Assembly: GCA_013289685.1 (NCBI GenBank)
Contig: JABCZL010000020.1
Coordinates: 1-64,000, forward strand
Length of the DNA stretch: 64,000 nucleotides
Reading direction: 5' to 3'
From: Acidobacteriota bacterium
GTDB taxonomy: Bacteria; Acidobacteriota; Terriglobia; Terriglobales; Acidobacteriaceae
A program made the translations under genes and the position numbers. The notes under the pieces were generated by a model. The model worked only from the letters and a program-made list of their open reading frames with translations. It was not told the origin of the DNA and ran no database searches. Positions 47,072 through 56,931 of the stretch are shown piece by piece (position 1 is the first letter of the stretch; each line of letters begins with the position of its first letter).

Positions 47072-47083
47072 ATTAGCTGTTCC

Positions 47084-47671
47084 ATGCGCCTCTTCATCGC
47101 TCTCGACATCGACGACGCCATCCGCGAGCGCATCGCCCGCTTCGTGGAAGGAGTGAGTGGGTTTGCGCCCGACGCGCGCTGGGCGAAGCCGGAATCCATG
47201 CACGTCACCTTGAAGTTCATTGGCGAGCCACCGGAGCCTGCGGTCGACCAGATCAAGCAGGCACTAGCAACCGTCGTATCCTCGGCGGCCGACATTCACT
47301 TCCGCGGCTACGGATTCTTCCCTACCGCGAAATCGGCCCGCGTATTCTGGATCGGCGTCGAGGCTGGCCCGGAGCTCGCAGCCCTGGCGGCGGCGGTCGA
47401 TGCCAAGATGGCGTCCCTAGGAATTCCAAAAGAAGACCGATCCTTCAGTCCACACCTGACGCTGGCGCGCGGCGCAGGCTCTTCCGGTTCGCCGCACCGC
47501 AGCAAAACGGACGCCCCGAATCACAACTTCCACCGCCTGCAGGGAAAACTGACCGCCCTGTCCACCCCGGATTTTGGTACCATGACAGCCCGCCAGTTCT
47601 TTTTGTACCAAAGCCAACTCTCCCCGAAAGGATCGAAGTACACGAAGCTAGCGGGATTCGCGTTACAGTAG
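47084..47671 (+). CDS. thpR: RNA 2',3'-cyclic phosphodiesterase (2H family)
   Basis: 195 residues. Two HxTx motifs, HVTLKFIGEPP at 45 and HLTLARG near 125, spaced as in the family. It opens 2',3'-cyclic ends of RNA. Start MRLFIALDIDDAIRERIARF is typical. Follows cinA through an inverted repeat. Confidence 0.93.
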   Translation: MRLFIALDIDDAIRERIARFVEGVSGFAPDARWAKPESMHVTLKFIGEPPEPAVDQIKQALATVVSSAADIHFRGYGFFPTAKSARVFWIGVEAGPELAALAAAVDAKMASLGIPKEDRSFSPHLTLARGAGSSGSPHRSKTDAPNHNFHRLQGKLTALSTPDFGTMTARQFFLYQSQLSPKGSKYTKLAGFALQ

Positions 47672-47714
47672 CGCCGGCGTCTCGCCGGCTGTCGCGGGGG
47701 CGTCCCGCCCGCGC
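47668..47714 (+). repeat. REP copy 4
   Basis: GTAGCGCCGGCGTCTCGCCG and onward, differing from copies 1 and 3 by one visible base. It begins inside the thpR stop codon and fills the thpR-plsY gap. Confidence 0.85.
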
Positions 47715-47741
47715 CGCGGTGAGCGCACGAACATTCAATCC

Positions 47742-48407
47742 ATGCCGAGATTCGTTTTCATCGCCGCCGCAAGCTACCTGCTGGGCTCCATCCCCTTCGG
47801 CTACCTCCTCGTCCGCATCTTCCGCGGCGAAGACGTGCGACTCAGCGGCAGCGGCAACATCGGAGCCACCAACGTCTCCCGCAAGTCCCCCGCGCTTGGC
47901 GTGATGACGCTTCTGCTGGACGCGCTGAAAGGATCCTCTGCAGTGATTGTCGGAATTATCGTGAGTCTGCCGTTCATGGATCCCGCATCCCAGATTCCAT
48001 GGCGCCTGTTGCTGCCGCCTTCGCCGCCCGACCTCGCGGTCTCGGCCGCTACCGCCGCGCTCTTCGCAGTCGTTGGCCACATGTTTCCGGTGTGGCTGAA
48101 GTTTCGCGGAGGCAAAGGCGTGGCCACCGCCCTCGGCGCGTTCGTCATCATCGCACCCAAAGCCGTACTCGTGTCCGCCGGATTGTTTATCCTCCTCGTG
48201 CTTGTCTTCCGTTACGTTTCTCTGGGATCAAGCGCCGCAGTCGTGGCTTTCCCCCTTCTGGCTCTCGCTCTGCGCGAATACGGCAGCAGTTACTTAGCTC
48301 TCCTGCTGATGGCATTGGCATCGCTGCTCATCGTCGCGAAGCACCACGCCAACATTCGCCGTCTGTTGGCGGGAACAGAAAACCGCTTTGGCGCGAGGTC
48401 GACATAA
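47742..48407 (+). CDS. plsY: Glycerol-3-phosphate acyltransferase PlsY
   Basis: 221 residues, five to seven membrane helices. Three PlsY motifs: SIPFGYLLVRIFRGEDVRLSGSGNIGATNVSR, HMFPVWLKFRGGKGVATALG, and KHHANIRRLLAGTENRFG. It transfers acyl from acyl-phosphate to glycerol-3-phosphate in phospholipid synthesis; GpsA, encoded 24 bases downstream, supplies the substrate. Confidence 0.95.
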   Translation: MPRFVFIAAASYLLGSIPFGYLLVRIFRGEDVRLSGSGNIGATNVSRKSPALGVMTLLLDALKGSSAVIVGIIVSLPFMDPASQIPWRLLLPPSPPDLAVSAATAALFAVVGHMFPVWLKFRGGKGVATALGAFVIIAPKAVLVSAGLFILLVLVFRYVSLGSSAAVVAFPLLALALREYGSSYLALLLMALASLLIVAKHHANIRRLLAGTENRFGARST

Positions 48408-48431
48408 GATGGTCCGCATCAGGGGGCGCGC

Positions 48432-49451
48432 ATGAGTGAGATCGCCGTCATCGGTGGAGGGGCGTGGGGCACCGGAATCGCCATCGTGCTCGGACGCAAA
48501 GGCACGCACCGCGTCCGCCTGTGGGCTCACGAGGCCGATGTCTGCGAGTGCATCACGCACCAGCGGGTCAACGAGAAATTCCTTCCCGGCCGCCGCATTC
48601 CGGATTCCGTCACCGCCAGCACCGATCTGGCTGCGACTCTTAGGGGCGCGCACATCGTCGTCAGCGTCATGCCTTCGCAACATTGCCGCGCCTTGTTCGA
48701 GCGCATGCGGCCGCTGATCCAGCCGCAAACGCTGATCGTCAGCGCTACCAAGGGTCTCGAAGAAGGCTCGCTAAAGCGCATGACCGAGGTGATCACCGAA
48801 GTGCTGAAGCGCGATAACGGAACCTCTCCCGCCGTGGGCGCGCTCAGCGGACCTTCCTTCGCCCAGGAAGTCGCGCGCGGCGATCCCACGGCAATCACCA
48901 TCGCCTCAAGTGACGCCACGCTGCTGCGTACCGTTCAGCAGGAATTCAGCGACCCCAGTTTCCGCGTCTACACCAACAACGATGTCATCGGCGTGGAGTT
49001 GGGCGGAGCCTTAAAGAATATTGTCGCTATCGCCGCCGGAATCTGCGACGGTCTCGGCCTCGGCCACAACTCGGTCGCAGCCCTGATCACCCGCGGCCTG
49101 GCGGAGATGACGCGCCTCGTCGTTGCCTGCGGAGGCCGCACCGAGACCATGGCCGGCCTCGCCGGACTCGGCGACCTCGTCCTTACCTGCACCGGCGGCC
49201 TGTCGCGCAATCGCAGCGTCGGCGTCGAACTCGGCCGTGGCCGCACCCTGCCCGAGATCATCGCCGGAATGCACGGCATGGTCGCTGAAGGTGTCTTCAC
49301 CACCTCGGCCGCCGTCGGACTCGCTCACGCCCGCAACGTGGAAATGCCCATCACCGAGCAGATGCACGCCATCCTGCATCAGGGGAAATCTCCCCGGGAA
49401 GCGACCCAGGTATTAATGTCGCGCACCGGCAAAAGCGAGACGGGAGCGTAG
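48432..49451 (+). CDS. gpsA: Glycerol-3-phosphate dehydrogenase [NAD(P)+]
   Basis: 339 residues. Rossmann GGGAWGTGIA, then FVSATKGLE-like VSATKGLEEGS, LSGPSFAQEV, catalytic Lys in GGALKNIVAIAAGICDGL-GLGHNSVAALITRGL, and GLGDLVLTCTGGLSRNR. Makes glycerol-3-phosphate from dihydroxyacetone phosphate. Operon with plsY. Confidence 0.96.
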   Translation: MSEIAVIGGGAWGTGIAIVLGRKGTHRVRLWAHEADVCECITHQRVNEKFLPGRRIPDSVTASTDLAATLRGAHIVVSVMPSQHCRALFERMRPLIQPQTLIVSATKGLEEGSLKRMTEVITEVLKRDNGTSPAVGALSGPSFAQEVARGDPTAITIASSDATLLRTVQQEFSDPSFRVYTNNDVIGVELGGALKNIVAIAAGICDGLGLGHNSVAALITRGLAEMTRLVVACGGRTETMAGLAGLGDLVLTCTGGLSRNRSVGVELGRGRTLPEIIAGMHGMVAEGVFTTSAAVGLAHARNVEMPITEQMHAILHQGKSPREATQVLMSRTGKSETGA

Positions 49452-49521
49452 TAAGTTCCCTTCGTGTACCTTAGAGTCCTTAGTGGTTGAAGATTTTCGC
49501 TTTCAATCCTTGGAGCCTCCT

Positions 49522-50439
49522 ATGCGCAAATTCAATCTCGCGTTCGCAATCCTCCTGATCACGCCACTCTGCTTCGCACAAACCAAGACGATCGCTGAGC
49601 GCCTCGGCTACCCAGCCGATTCGAAACTGCTGATCATCCACGCGGATGACCTCGCCGTCGCCCACTCCGAAGACGCCGCCAGCTTCGACGCGCTCGACCG
49701 GCATGCCGTCACCTCCGCCAGCATCATGGTTCCCTGCCCCTGGCTCACCGAGGTTGCTGACTACGCGAAAGCCCATCCCGACGCCGACCTCGGCCTGCAC
49801 CTGACCCTCACCGCCGAATGGAAAACCTACCGCTGGGGGCCGGTTGCGTCCAAGGACACCGTCCCGAGCCTGCTCGATCCCTCGGGATATCTCTGGCCCG
49901 AAGTCGAACCCGCCGTTCGCAGCTTGAAAGCCGAGGAAGCAGAGCGCGAAATTCGCGCCCAGATCGAACACGCGATGGCCGTGGGAATCCATCCCACTCA
50001 CCTCGACAGTCACATGGGAACGCTTTTCGCGCGGCCCGATCTGTTCGCCGTCTATGTGAAAGTCGCCCACGAGTACAAACTGCCGTTCCTCGCAGTTCGA
50101 ACTCCGGACGCCCCCAAAGAACTTCTGTCCGTGCTCTCCGAGAAAGACGTCGTTCTCGATTCGGTGGTGATCGCCGGTCCGCAGGTCGGCGCCGCCAACT
50201 GGAAGACTTTCTACTACAACGCCATCAAGAACCTGAAACCCGGCCTCACCGAAATCATTGTTCACCTCGGCCACGACGATGCCGAACTGCAGGCCGTCAT
50301 GGCCGACCACCCCGACTACGGCGCCGCCTGGCGCCAACGCGACTACGACGTTGTAAGCAGCCCCGAATTCAAACAGGTGCTGGAAGAAAACCACATAATC
50401 CTGATCCATTGGAAGGATTTGAAGAAGCTTCTCAAGTAG
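49522..50439 (+). CDS. Secreted ChbG/YdjC-family deacetylase
   Basis: 305 residues from ATG 49522 (GGAG upstream). Signal peptide MRKFNLAFAILLITPLCFAQ. Metal motif IIHADDLAVAHSED (DD), then DLGLHLTLTAEW (His), THLDSHMGTLFARPDLF (His), and HLGHDDAELQ. It is related to the cytoplasmic member at 17922 but shorter in loops and exported. Substrate presumably an acetylated sugar chain in the periplasm. Confidence 0.88.
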   Translation: MRKFNLAFAILLITPLCFAQTKTIAERLGYPADSKLLIIHADDLAVAHSEDAASFDALDRHAVTSASIMVPCPWLTEVADYAKAHPDADLGLHLTLTAEWKTYRWGPVASKDTVPSLLDPSGYLWPEVEPAVRSLKAEEAEREIRAQIEHAMAVGIHPTHLDSHMGTLFARPDLFAVYVKVAHEYKLPFLAVRTPDAPKELLSVLSEKDVVLDSVVIAGPQVGAANWKTFYYNAIKNLKPGLTEIIVHLGHDDAELQAVMADHPDYGAAWRQRDYDVVSSPEFKQVLEENHIILIHWKDLKKLLK

Positions 50440-50449
50440 CCTGCGCGGT

Positions 50450-50495
50450 GCGGGCGGGGACGCCCCCACGACAGCCGCCGAGACGGCGGCGCTAC
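50450..50495 (-). repeat. REP copy 5, inverted
   Basis: Reverse complement GTAGCGCCGCCGTCTCGGCG then GCTGTCGTGGGGGCGTCCCC and so on. It lies after the deacetylase stop codon. Confidence 0.8.
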
Positions 50496-50619
50496 TTTTC
50501 TCCTTCTTCTTGCCAAACCCGCGCCAGAGGCCGCTTTCGGAAGGTACTTTGGTAATGCCAACCCCTCCAGCTTTTTCGTCGCACCTGCCCGGTTCCCTAT
50601 TAGAATTTTAAGGATACCT

Positions 50620-52521
50620 TTGAAAGCCGCCGCCACTTCGCCTTCGGCGTCTGCGAGAAGTGAAGGGAGAGACTTGTCCACCAGCGCTCCGAATCACGCA
50701 CGCATCCCGATTCTGTATGTAATCCTCGGTGTGCTTCTGGTGATCAGTATCGTCCCGATGTATTTCTACTCGGCGCAGGTCGAGGCCATTAACCGCGACC
50801 GCCTGAAGACCAACGAGATGCTGCTGCAGAACACGGTGACGCGCTCGCTGGCGGATGATCTGGCACAACACGAACGCTCGCTGCACATGATGCTGGCCAA
50901 CTTGACGTCGGCCATTCAGGTAGCCAGTGGCGGAGACCTGGGCGAGGGCAACATTCAGGCTCCCGAACTGCGGGCTCTGCTGGAAAATTTTGTATCATCG
51001 TCCGATGAAGTCGCCTACGCCACTCTACTGAACTCTGATGCCAAAGGCATTTCCGCCGGACGCATCGCGCCCGACGCTTTCCTCAACCGCGAACTTGAGC
51101 GCGCCTACTCGGCCGCCCGCGATGGCCGTGAATACAACGGCCAGGCCCTGGTCGTCGGCGAAGGCAAGTCCGCGCGCACCGTGTTCCTGGTCAGTTATCC
51201 GGTGAAATACGGGCAGCGTTTTCTGGGAATGATCGCAACCGTAGTCGACCTGCAATTCCTGATCCGGCGCCTGCAGGAAGTCGCCGGGGGCGGCCTCACT
51301 CCTTACGTGGTCGATGCACAGGGCCGCCTGGTCGCTGCTGCCACGCCCGTGTTTGCCACCGGACAGGACATGAAGAACCTCGACATTGTGCGCAACTTCG
51401 TCGATGGCGGCAACAAGGCGCAATTCGCCGAAACCCGTGAATTCACGGTTGATAGCGGCTCCGATCACGTCGCTATGCTGGGCACCTTCAGCCCGGTGAT
51501 GTCGCTGAACTGGGCGGTCGTGGTGCAGAAGCCGCGCGACGAGGCCTATCGCGGAGTTATCGAAATGCAGCGCACCGCCCGCCTGCTGGCCCTGCTGGCG
51601 GTGCTGTTGAGCATCGGCGTCAGCATTTTTGCCGCGCGCCGCATCACCAATCCGCTGCAGGTGCTCACCCAGTCCAGCCGCGCCCTCGCTCGCGGCGACT
51701 TCTCGCAGCGGGTCAACCTTTGGAGCCGCACCGAGATAGGTGAACTCGCCCACACTTTCAATACTATGTCTGACGAACTCGAACATTTCGTCGAAGACCT
51801 GAAGCGCGCCGCCGAAGAAAATCGGGAGCTGTTCATGGGCTCCATCCAGATGCTCGCTGGAGCGGTCGACGAAAAGGACCCTTACACCCGCGGCCATTCC
51901 GACCGGGTCACGCGCTATTCCCTGCTCGTCGCCAAGGAAATGAACCTGCCCGAGTCTTTTCTGGAGACGCTGCGCATCTCCGCCCAGTTGCACGACGTGG
52001 GCAAGATCGGGATCGAAGATCACATTCTCAAAAAGCCCGGCGCGCTAACCGAAGAAGAATTCGAAGTCATGAAGACGCACACCACCAAAGGCGCCAACAT
52101 TCTGCGTCCGGTTACGCAGTTGGCGGAAATGCTCCCCGGCATTGAGTTGCACCACGAGGCACTCGACGGCCGCGGATATCCCTACGGACTGCAGGGCGAT
52201 CAGATTCCGCTTCTGGCGCGTGTAATCGCCGTGGGTGACACTTTCGACGCGCTGACTACCAATCGTCCGTACCAGCAGGCGCATACGCCCGAGCAGGCGT
52301 TGCAGATTATCCGGAACCTGGCCGGCAAGCGCCTCGATCCCAAAGCGGTGGAGGCTCTCCTCGCGGTCTATGCCCGCGGCGAAATCAAAATCCAGCGCTT
52401 CACCATCAAGCGCCCGATCGCACCCTCACCCGCGGAGGCACCCGTGGTCGCAGTCGCCGCGGCTACGGCAACCCCGTCCGCCACCGCCGCAACCGCAACC
52501 CTGGAAAGAACCCGCGTGTAA
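50620..52521 (+). CDS. HD-GYP domain cyclic-di-GMP phosphodiesterase with sensor
   Basis: 633 residues from TTG 50620 (AAGGA upstream). A helix at about 28-50, a periplasmic Cache-like sensor (about 55-305), a second helix (about 312-335), HAMP (about 335-390), short coiled coil, then HD-GYP: HD in QLHDVGKIGI and the HHExxDGxGYP motif as HHEALDGRGYPYG. It hydrolyses c-di-GMP. The C-terminus ends in an Ala/Pro/Thr-rich tail of about 45 residues. PilZ protein at 18970 could be a receiver of the same messenger. Confidence 0.93.
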   Translation: MKAAATSPSASARSEGRDLSTSAPNHARIPILYVILGVLLVISIVPMYFYSAQVEAINRDRLKTNEMLLQNTVTRSLADDLAQHERSLHMMLANLTSAIQVASGGDLGEGNIQAPELRALLENFVSSSDEVAYATLLNSDAKGISAGRIAPDAFLNRELERAYSAARDGREYNGQALVVGEGKSARTVFLVSYPVKYGQRFLGMIATVVDLQFLIRRLQEVAGGGLTPYVVDAQGRLVAAATPVFATGQDMKNLDIVRNFVDGGNKAQFAETREFTVDSGSDHVAMLGTFSPVMSLNWAVVVQKPRDEAYRGVIEMQRTARLLALLAVLLSIGVSIFAARRITNPLQVLTQSSRALARGDFSQRVNLWSRTEIGELAHTFNTMSDELEHFVEDLKRAAEENRELFMGSIQMLAGAVDEKDPYTRGHSDRVTRYSLLVAKEMNLPESFLETLRISAQLHDVGKIGIEDHILKKPGALTEEEFEVMKTHTTKGANILRPVTQLAEMLPGIELHHEALDGRGYPYGLQGDQIPLLARVIAVGDTFDALTTNRPYQQAHTPEQALQIIRNLAGKRLDPKAVEALLAVYARGEIKIQRFTIKRPIAPSPAEAPVVAVAAATATPSATAATATLERTRV

Positions 52522-52643
52522 TGCGGTTGACGGGGCAAGCACTGCCTGCCGTAAAAAATTTCTGGAGGGCTGAAAGGCCAGCTGAAAAACCACGGCGTTA
52601 GTGAACATTTATGAGATGCTCTGGACAGCTTGCTGGAGTTTGA

Positions 52644-52693
52644 GTGTGGCGGCGAGGACGCCGCCACGACAGCCGGCGGGACGCCGGCGCTAC
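52644..52693 (-). repeat. REP copy 6, inverted
   Basis: Reverse complement GTAGCGCCGGCGTCCCGCCG then GCTGTCGTGGCGGCGTCCTC and so on. It lies just past the end of the MFS gene at 52701. Confidence 0.8.
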
Positions 52694-52700
52694 GAAACCT

Positions 52701-53918
52701 TCACAGCGCGGCCACTCGTCGCTGCACCAGCAGAAAATACGCCGCCACTAGAACCAGCACCAGCCCGTTCACACCCAACACGATCGGTGCGGTGAACATT
52801 GGAACGAGCCATCCCGACAGCAAGTTGCCCATCGGCATGCCCCCGCGGAAAGCGAAGTTGTACACGCTCATTACCCGTCCGCGCATTTCATTGGTGATGA
52901 TCAATTGTACGAGCGACGTCATCGTGGCAAACACCGCCATCATCGAGGCTCCCACCACCACCAGCGTGGCATAGCTGACGGGCAAAGACTTCGACAGGGA
53001 GAAAACCGCAATCCCCGCGCCCAGGCAGATCAGCATCAGCAGCGCGAACCGTCCCTTGCTGCGCATGTTGCCCAGCCCCGCGATCGCCAGCGATCCACAA
53101 ATCGATCCCACTCCCATCAGCGACAGCAAATTCCCGTAGGTCTCTGGCCCGCGATGAAAAATATCTTTCACGAACACGGGTATGTACGTCCGCATCGGCA
53201 TGGCCAGGAATGTCATTAGGAACGCCAGCACGATCAGTCCCACCATCGAGCCCTGGTGCCAGATGAACTTGATCCCCTGCGTCAGGCTTTTGTACATCGA
53301 CTGCTTCGTATTTTCCGGCACGAATCGCGATGAGATCATCGACAGCGAAATGATCGGTGCCAGAAACGAAAGTGCATTTAGTCCGAAGCACCACTTTTCT
53401 CCCAGCTTCGCCAGCGTGATCCCGGCCAGCGCCGGCCCCACCGTAACCGCCAGATTGAACTGGATCGAGTTCAGCGCAATTGCGTTCGGCATGTCCTCCT
53501 TGTCGACCAGAGTCGGAATCAGCGCCGAATACGCAGGGCCGCCAAACGCCTGCGCCAGTCCCGACACGAATGACAGACATAGGATCGGCCACACATGGGT
53601 CAGCCCCATGGCCACCAGAACTGTCAGCGTCCCCGCGCTCGCCATCTGCAGCCACTGCGACACCAGCAGAATCTTCCGGCGCTCGGTGCGGTCCGCCACC
53701 ACGCCGCCGATGATCGTAAACAAAAAGATGGGAAGCCCCGCCAGAAACTGATCCAGCCCCAGCAGGCGGGCGGAATGGCTCAGCCGGTAGATGAGCCAGC
53801 CCTGCGCCACGATCTGCATCCAGGTGCCGATGCTGGACGTGCAGGCGCCGATCCACATGAGGCGGAAGTCGCGATAGTGAAATGCCTTGAAGATTCTGCG
53901 AAGTGTCGGCGTTGGCAT
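52701..53918 (-). CDS. MFS transporter (EntS-like)
   Basis: 405 residues, 12 predicted helices. Start FHYRDFRLMWIGACTSSIGTWMQIVAQGWLIYRLSHSA, loop motif GGVVADRTERRKILLVSQ. Same broad MFS_3/EntS group as 28175 but clearly distinct. Substrate unknown. Flanked on its 3' side by a REP. Confidence 0.88.
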   Translation of the reverse strand: MPTPTLRRIFKAFHYRDFRLMWIGACTSSIGTWMQIVAQGWLIYRLSHSARLLGLDQFLAGLPIFLFTIIGGVVADRTERRKILLVSQWLQMASAGTLTVLVAMGLTHVWPILCLSFVSGLAQAFGGPAYSALIPTLVDKEDMPNAIALNSIQFNLAVTVGPALAGITLAKLGEKWCFGLNALSFLAPIISLSMISSRFVPENTKQSMYKSLTQGIKFIWHQGSMVGLIVLAFLMTFLAMPMRTYIPVFVKDIFHRGPETYGNLLSLMGVGSICGSLAIAGLGNMRSKGRFALLMLICLGAGIAVFSLSKSLPVSYATLVVVGASMMAVFATMTSLVQLIITNEMRGRVMSVYNFAFRGGMPMGNLLSGWLVPMFTAPIVLGVNGLVLVLVAAYFLLVQRRVAAL

Positions 53919-54170
53919 GGGTTCCGTGCGGACTCGTTCCAGAATCTATCTTCGCACGAGAAGGTGTTTCTTGCCTCCGTCACATCTGCAACCCGGCTAA
54001 AACGAAAATCATGAACCCCAAAGGCGCGAAGGTCCACGAAGAGCCTACTGATTAGGTGTTTCGTTTGTGAACCTCGTGGCCTTCTTGGTTAAGGACTCTC
54101 GCCTCCCTTTACACCGGACGCCGATCAGTGCAAAATCGTCGGGCCTAACGTTCGCTCACGGAGTGCCATC

Positions 54171-56837
54171 GTGACTCGCTGCCCGGCCTGCGGAACTCAA
54201 GCTACCCACTCGGCGGAAGTCTGCCCACGGTGCGGCGCCGCACTCAACGCCTCTCCCACAATGTCCATCTCGTCCGCCGCCTCGGAGGCTCCCACCATCG
54301 CCGTCGCCCCATCTCACGACTCCTCTCCCGCCCGCGGATTCACTCCCGGCAGCATGATCGCCGACCGCTACCGCGTGGTGTCGCTGCTCGGCCGCGGCGG
54401 CATGGGCGAAGTCTACGGTGCCGATGACCTCAAACTCGGCCAGCGCGTCGCGCTCAAGTTTCTGCCTACGCAGCATGGAAAGAGCCAGAGCTGGCGCGAA
54501 GGGTTTTATGCCGAAGTCCGCATGGCGCGCCAGGTCTCCCATCCCAACGTCTGCCGCGTGTACGACGTCGGAGACAGCAACGGCCAACTCTTCCTCTCGA
54601 TGGAGTTTGTTGATGGCGAAGATCTCGCATCGTTGTTGCGCCGCATCGGGCGCCTGCCCGACGACAAAGCGGTCGAGATCGCGCAGCAGCTGTGTTCGGG
54701 CCTCGGCGCCGCGCATCGCAGTGGAGTGCTGCATCGTGATCTCAAGCCCTCGAACGTCATGATCGATGGCAAAGGCCGCGCCCGCATCACCGACTTCGGC
54801 CTGGCCATCGCTTCCGACGACGCCGATACCAAAGCGAGTCCCGCAGGCACTCCGGGATATGTCGCCCCGGAATTGTTCAGAGGCGCCGCGCCCTCGGTGC
54901 AAAGCGACCTGTACGCGCTAGGCCTGGTTCTCTACGAACTGTTTACCGGGAAAAAAGCATTCGAGGCCACCAGCCTGGCTGAGCTCTACCGCAAGCAAAC
55001 CGAAACCAATCCCACACCACCCTCCAGCGTCGTCAAGAACTTCGACCCCGCAGTTGAGCGGGCGATTTTGCGGTGCCTCGACCACGATCCCGCGCAGCGC
55101 CCGCGCTCTGCGCTGAGCGTCGCTGGAGCGCTCCCTGGAGGCGATCCGCTAGCGGCAGCGCTCGCCGCCGGTGAAACTCCATCACCTGACATGGTAGCGG
55201 CCGCTGGGCCACAGGGCGCGCTGCGGCCTGCTCTCGCCTGGGCGTGTCTGGTGGCTTCGATCGTCGTGATCCTTGCCACTTCAATCTTCATCGCACCGCA
55301 TGATACGGATTGGGGTCTAGCTCCCATGCCGAAATCGCCCGAGGTGTTGGCCGATCGTGCGCAGGAGTTAGCAATGAGCTTGGGCTATACGTCCGCAGTG
55401 GATCGAGCATACTGGATTGGAACCGACCAGGACTATCTCCAATATGCCTCCGCTCACCCTGATAGCAAAGACTGGAAGCGCACGGCGGGGCAGGTCTGGC
55501 CGTCGACAGTAGATTTTTGGTACCGGCAAAGCCCGCAGTGGATGATGCCTGCGGTAGCATTCGGCGGTCCTCCCAATGTCACCGCATCCGACCCTCCTCA
55601 TGAGTCTGCGGCCATGGTGACGACCCGCTTCGACATGCAAGGCAATCTGTTATTCCTGCGCGCGGTTCCGCCCCAGGTTGACCCCGGAGGAACGAGTCAG
55701 TCGCCGGATTGGAGCCTGCTGTTTTCTGCGGCCGGACTGGATAAGGCTCGTTTCGCTCCGGCAAGCCCCAAGTGGGCTCCGCCCGATGCCTTCGACAGCC
55801 GCGCGGACTGGGAAGGTCGCTTGCCCGGGCACCCGGATCTGCCCTTGCACGTCAGTGCTGCAGCGTTCCATGGTGTGCCAGTTTATTTCCAGGTGATTGC
55901 TCCCTGGGACACACCGCGGCGTGGCGCTCCCACTCAGTTTGGACCGGGCACCACGGTGTCGAGCCTGGTAACGGCTGCTCTCCTGATCGGGGTGGCGGTG
56001 CTGGGGGCGCTTTTCGCACGACGGAATCTTCGCCAGGGACGTGGCGACAGCCGCGGTGCGCTCCGCTTGATGGCCTTCGCGGCCGCTACGTACGTGATCT
56101 ACGCGCTCTCGAATTACCACTACATCCCGCGAACCGATTACATCCTTTTTCAATTCGTACTTCTGGCGATTCCGCTCTTCTTCTCAGTGGTTCTGGGAAT
56201 CGGATATGTGGCAGTCGAGCCGTATGCCCGGCGATATTGGCCTACGCTGATGGTTTCCTGGCAGCGGCTTCTAAGCGGTCGCCTACGCGATCCACTGGTG
56301 GGGCGCGATATCCTGTTTGGTGTGCTGGCAGGGGCAATTTCGACCGCCTTACTTCTGGGGGTCAACGCCCGCGTCGGCATCTCCGAAGCCTTCCCCGTCT
56401 TCAGCCCATTCGGCGCGGGCGCTTGGGCGTCGGTAGGTGGCGCAGTGTTTCGGCTGTCCCAATCAGGGTACGGGGCGATGGAGCGGCTCGCGTTATTGAC
56501 GATTGCGACAGGTGTGTTGCGGAAAAAGTGGCTGGCAGTGCTGCTCACGGGATTACTGCTTGTAGGGCAAGATGCCTCGCCCAACCTAGTCGACGTTGTC
56601 CTGACAATAGTGTATGCGGCGATGTTCCTGATCGTTCTCGTGCGGTTCGGTCTGATCGCGATCGCCTGCTTCACCGTCGTCTTTAATTGCCTTGCAGCTT
56701 CTCCACCGTTGGACTTCTCGCAGTGGTACGCCGGCCGCGCCGTGATCGGGCTGCTCATCCCAGTGGCTTTGGTTCTCTATGGCTTTTACGTCTCGCTGGG
56801 GAGCCAGCCGATTTTCGGGAAGGCGCTCGAGGATTGA
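54171..56837 (+). CDS. Membrane Ser/Thr protein kinase with N-terminal zinc ribbon
   Basis: 888 residues from GTG 54171. Residues 4-22 form a zinc ribbon (CPACGTQ...CPRCGAAL). Kinase domain at about 63-330: Gly loop LGRGGMGEVYGADD, Lys in VALKFL, HRDLKPSNVMID, DFGLA, GTPGYVAPE. One helix near 350-375, a periplasmic domain of about 220 residues, then a C-terminal bundle of about seven helices. PknB-type kinases phosphorylate Ser/Thr; the fused multi-helix part may sense or transport something unknown. No paired phosphatase nearby. Confidence 0.92.
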   Translation: MTRCPACGTQATHSAEVCPRCGAALNASPTMSISSAASEAPTIAVAPSHDSSPARGFTPGSMIADRYRVVSLLGRGGMGEVYGADDLKLGQRVALKFLPTQHGKSQSWREGFYAEVRMARQVSHPNVCRVYDVGDSNGQLFLSMEFVDGEDLASLLRRIGRLPDDKAVEIAQQLCSGLGAAHRSGVLHRDLKPSNVMIDGKGRARITDFGLAIASDDADTKASPAGTPGYVAPELFRGAAPSVQSDLYALGLVLYELFTGKKAFEATSLAELYRKQTETNPTPPSSVVKNFDPAVERAILRCLDHDPAQRPRSALSVAGALPGGDPLAAALAAGETPSPDMVAAAGPQGALRPALAWACLVASIVVILATSIFIAPHDTDWGLAPMPKSPEVLADRAQELAMSLGYTSAVDRAYWIGTDQDYLQYASAHPDSKDWKRTAGQVWPSTVDFWYRQSPQWMMPAVAFGGPPNVTASDPPHESAAMVTTRFDMQGNLLFLRAVPPQVDPGGTSQSPDWSLLFSAAGLDKARFAPASPKWAPPDAFDSRADWEGRLPGHPDLPLHVSAAAFHGVPVYFQVIAPWDTPRRGAPTQFGPGTTVSSLVTAALLIGVAVLGALFARRNLRQGRGDSRGALRLMAFAAATYVIYALSNYHYIPRTDYILFQFVLLAIPLFFSVVLGIGYVAVEPYARRYWPTLMVSWQRLLSGRLRDPLVGRDILFGVLAGAISTALLLGVNARVGISEAFPVFSPFGAGAWASVGGAVFRLSQSGYGAMERLALLTIATGVLRKKWLAVLLTGLLLVGQDASPNLVDVVLTIVYAAMFLIVLVRFGLIAIACFTVVFNCLAASPPLDFSQWYAGRAVIGLLIPVALVLYGFYVSLGSQPIFGKALED

Positions 56838-56858
56838 GCATCTCTCAACTGTGTGACG

Positions 56859-56902
56859 GCGCGTCTCGCCCGGCTGTAGCGGGGCACCTCGCCTGCGCCT
56901 CT
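56859..56902 (+). repeat. REP copy 7, degenerate
   Basis: CGGCGCGTCTCGCCCGGCTG then TAGCGGGGCACCTCGCCTGC, lying in the 94-base gap before ftsY. It keeps the family's layout but has several changes. Confidence 0.55.
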
Positions 56903-56931
56903 TGCCCGTATAATCAAGCTTCAGGCCTTCT

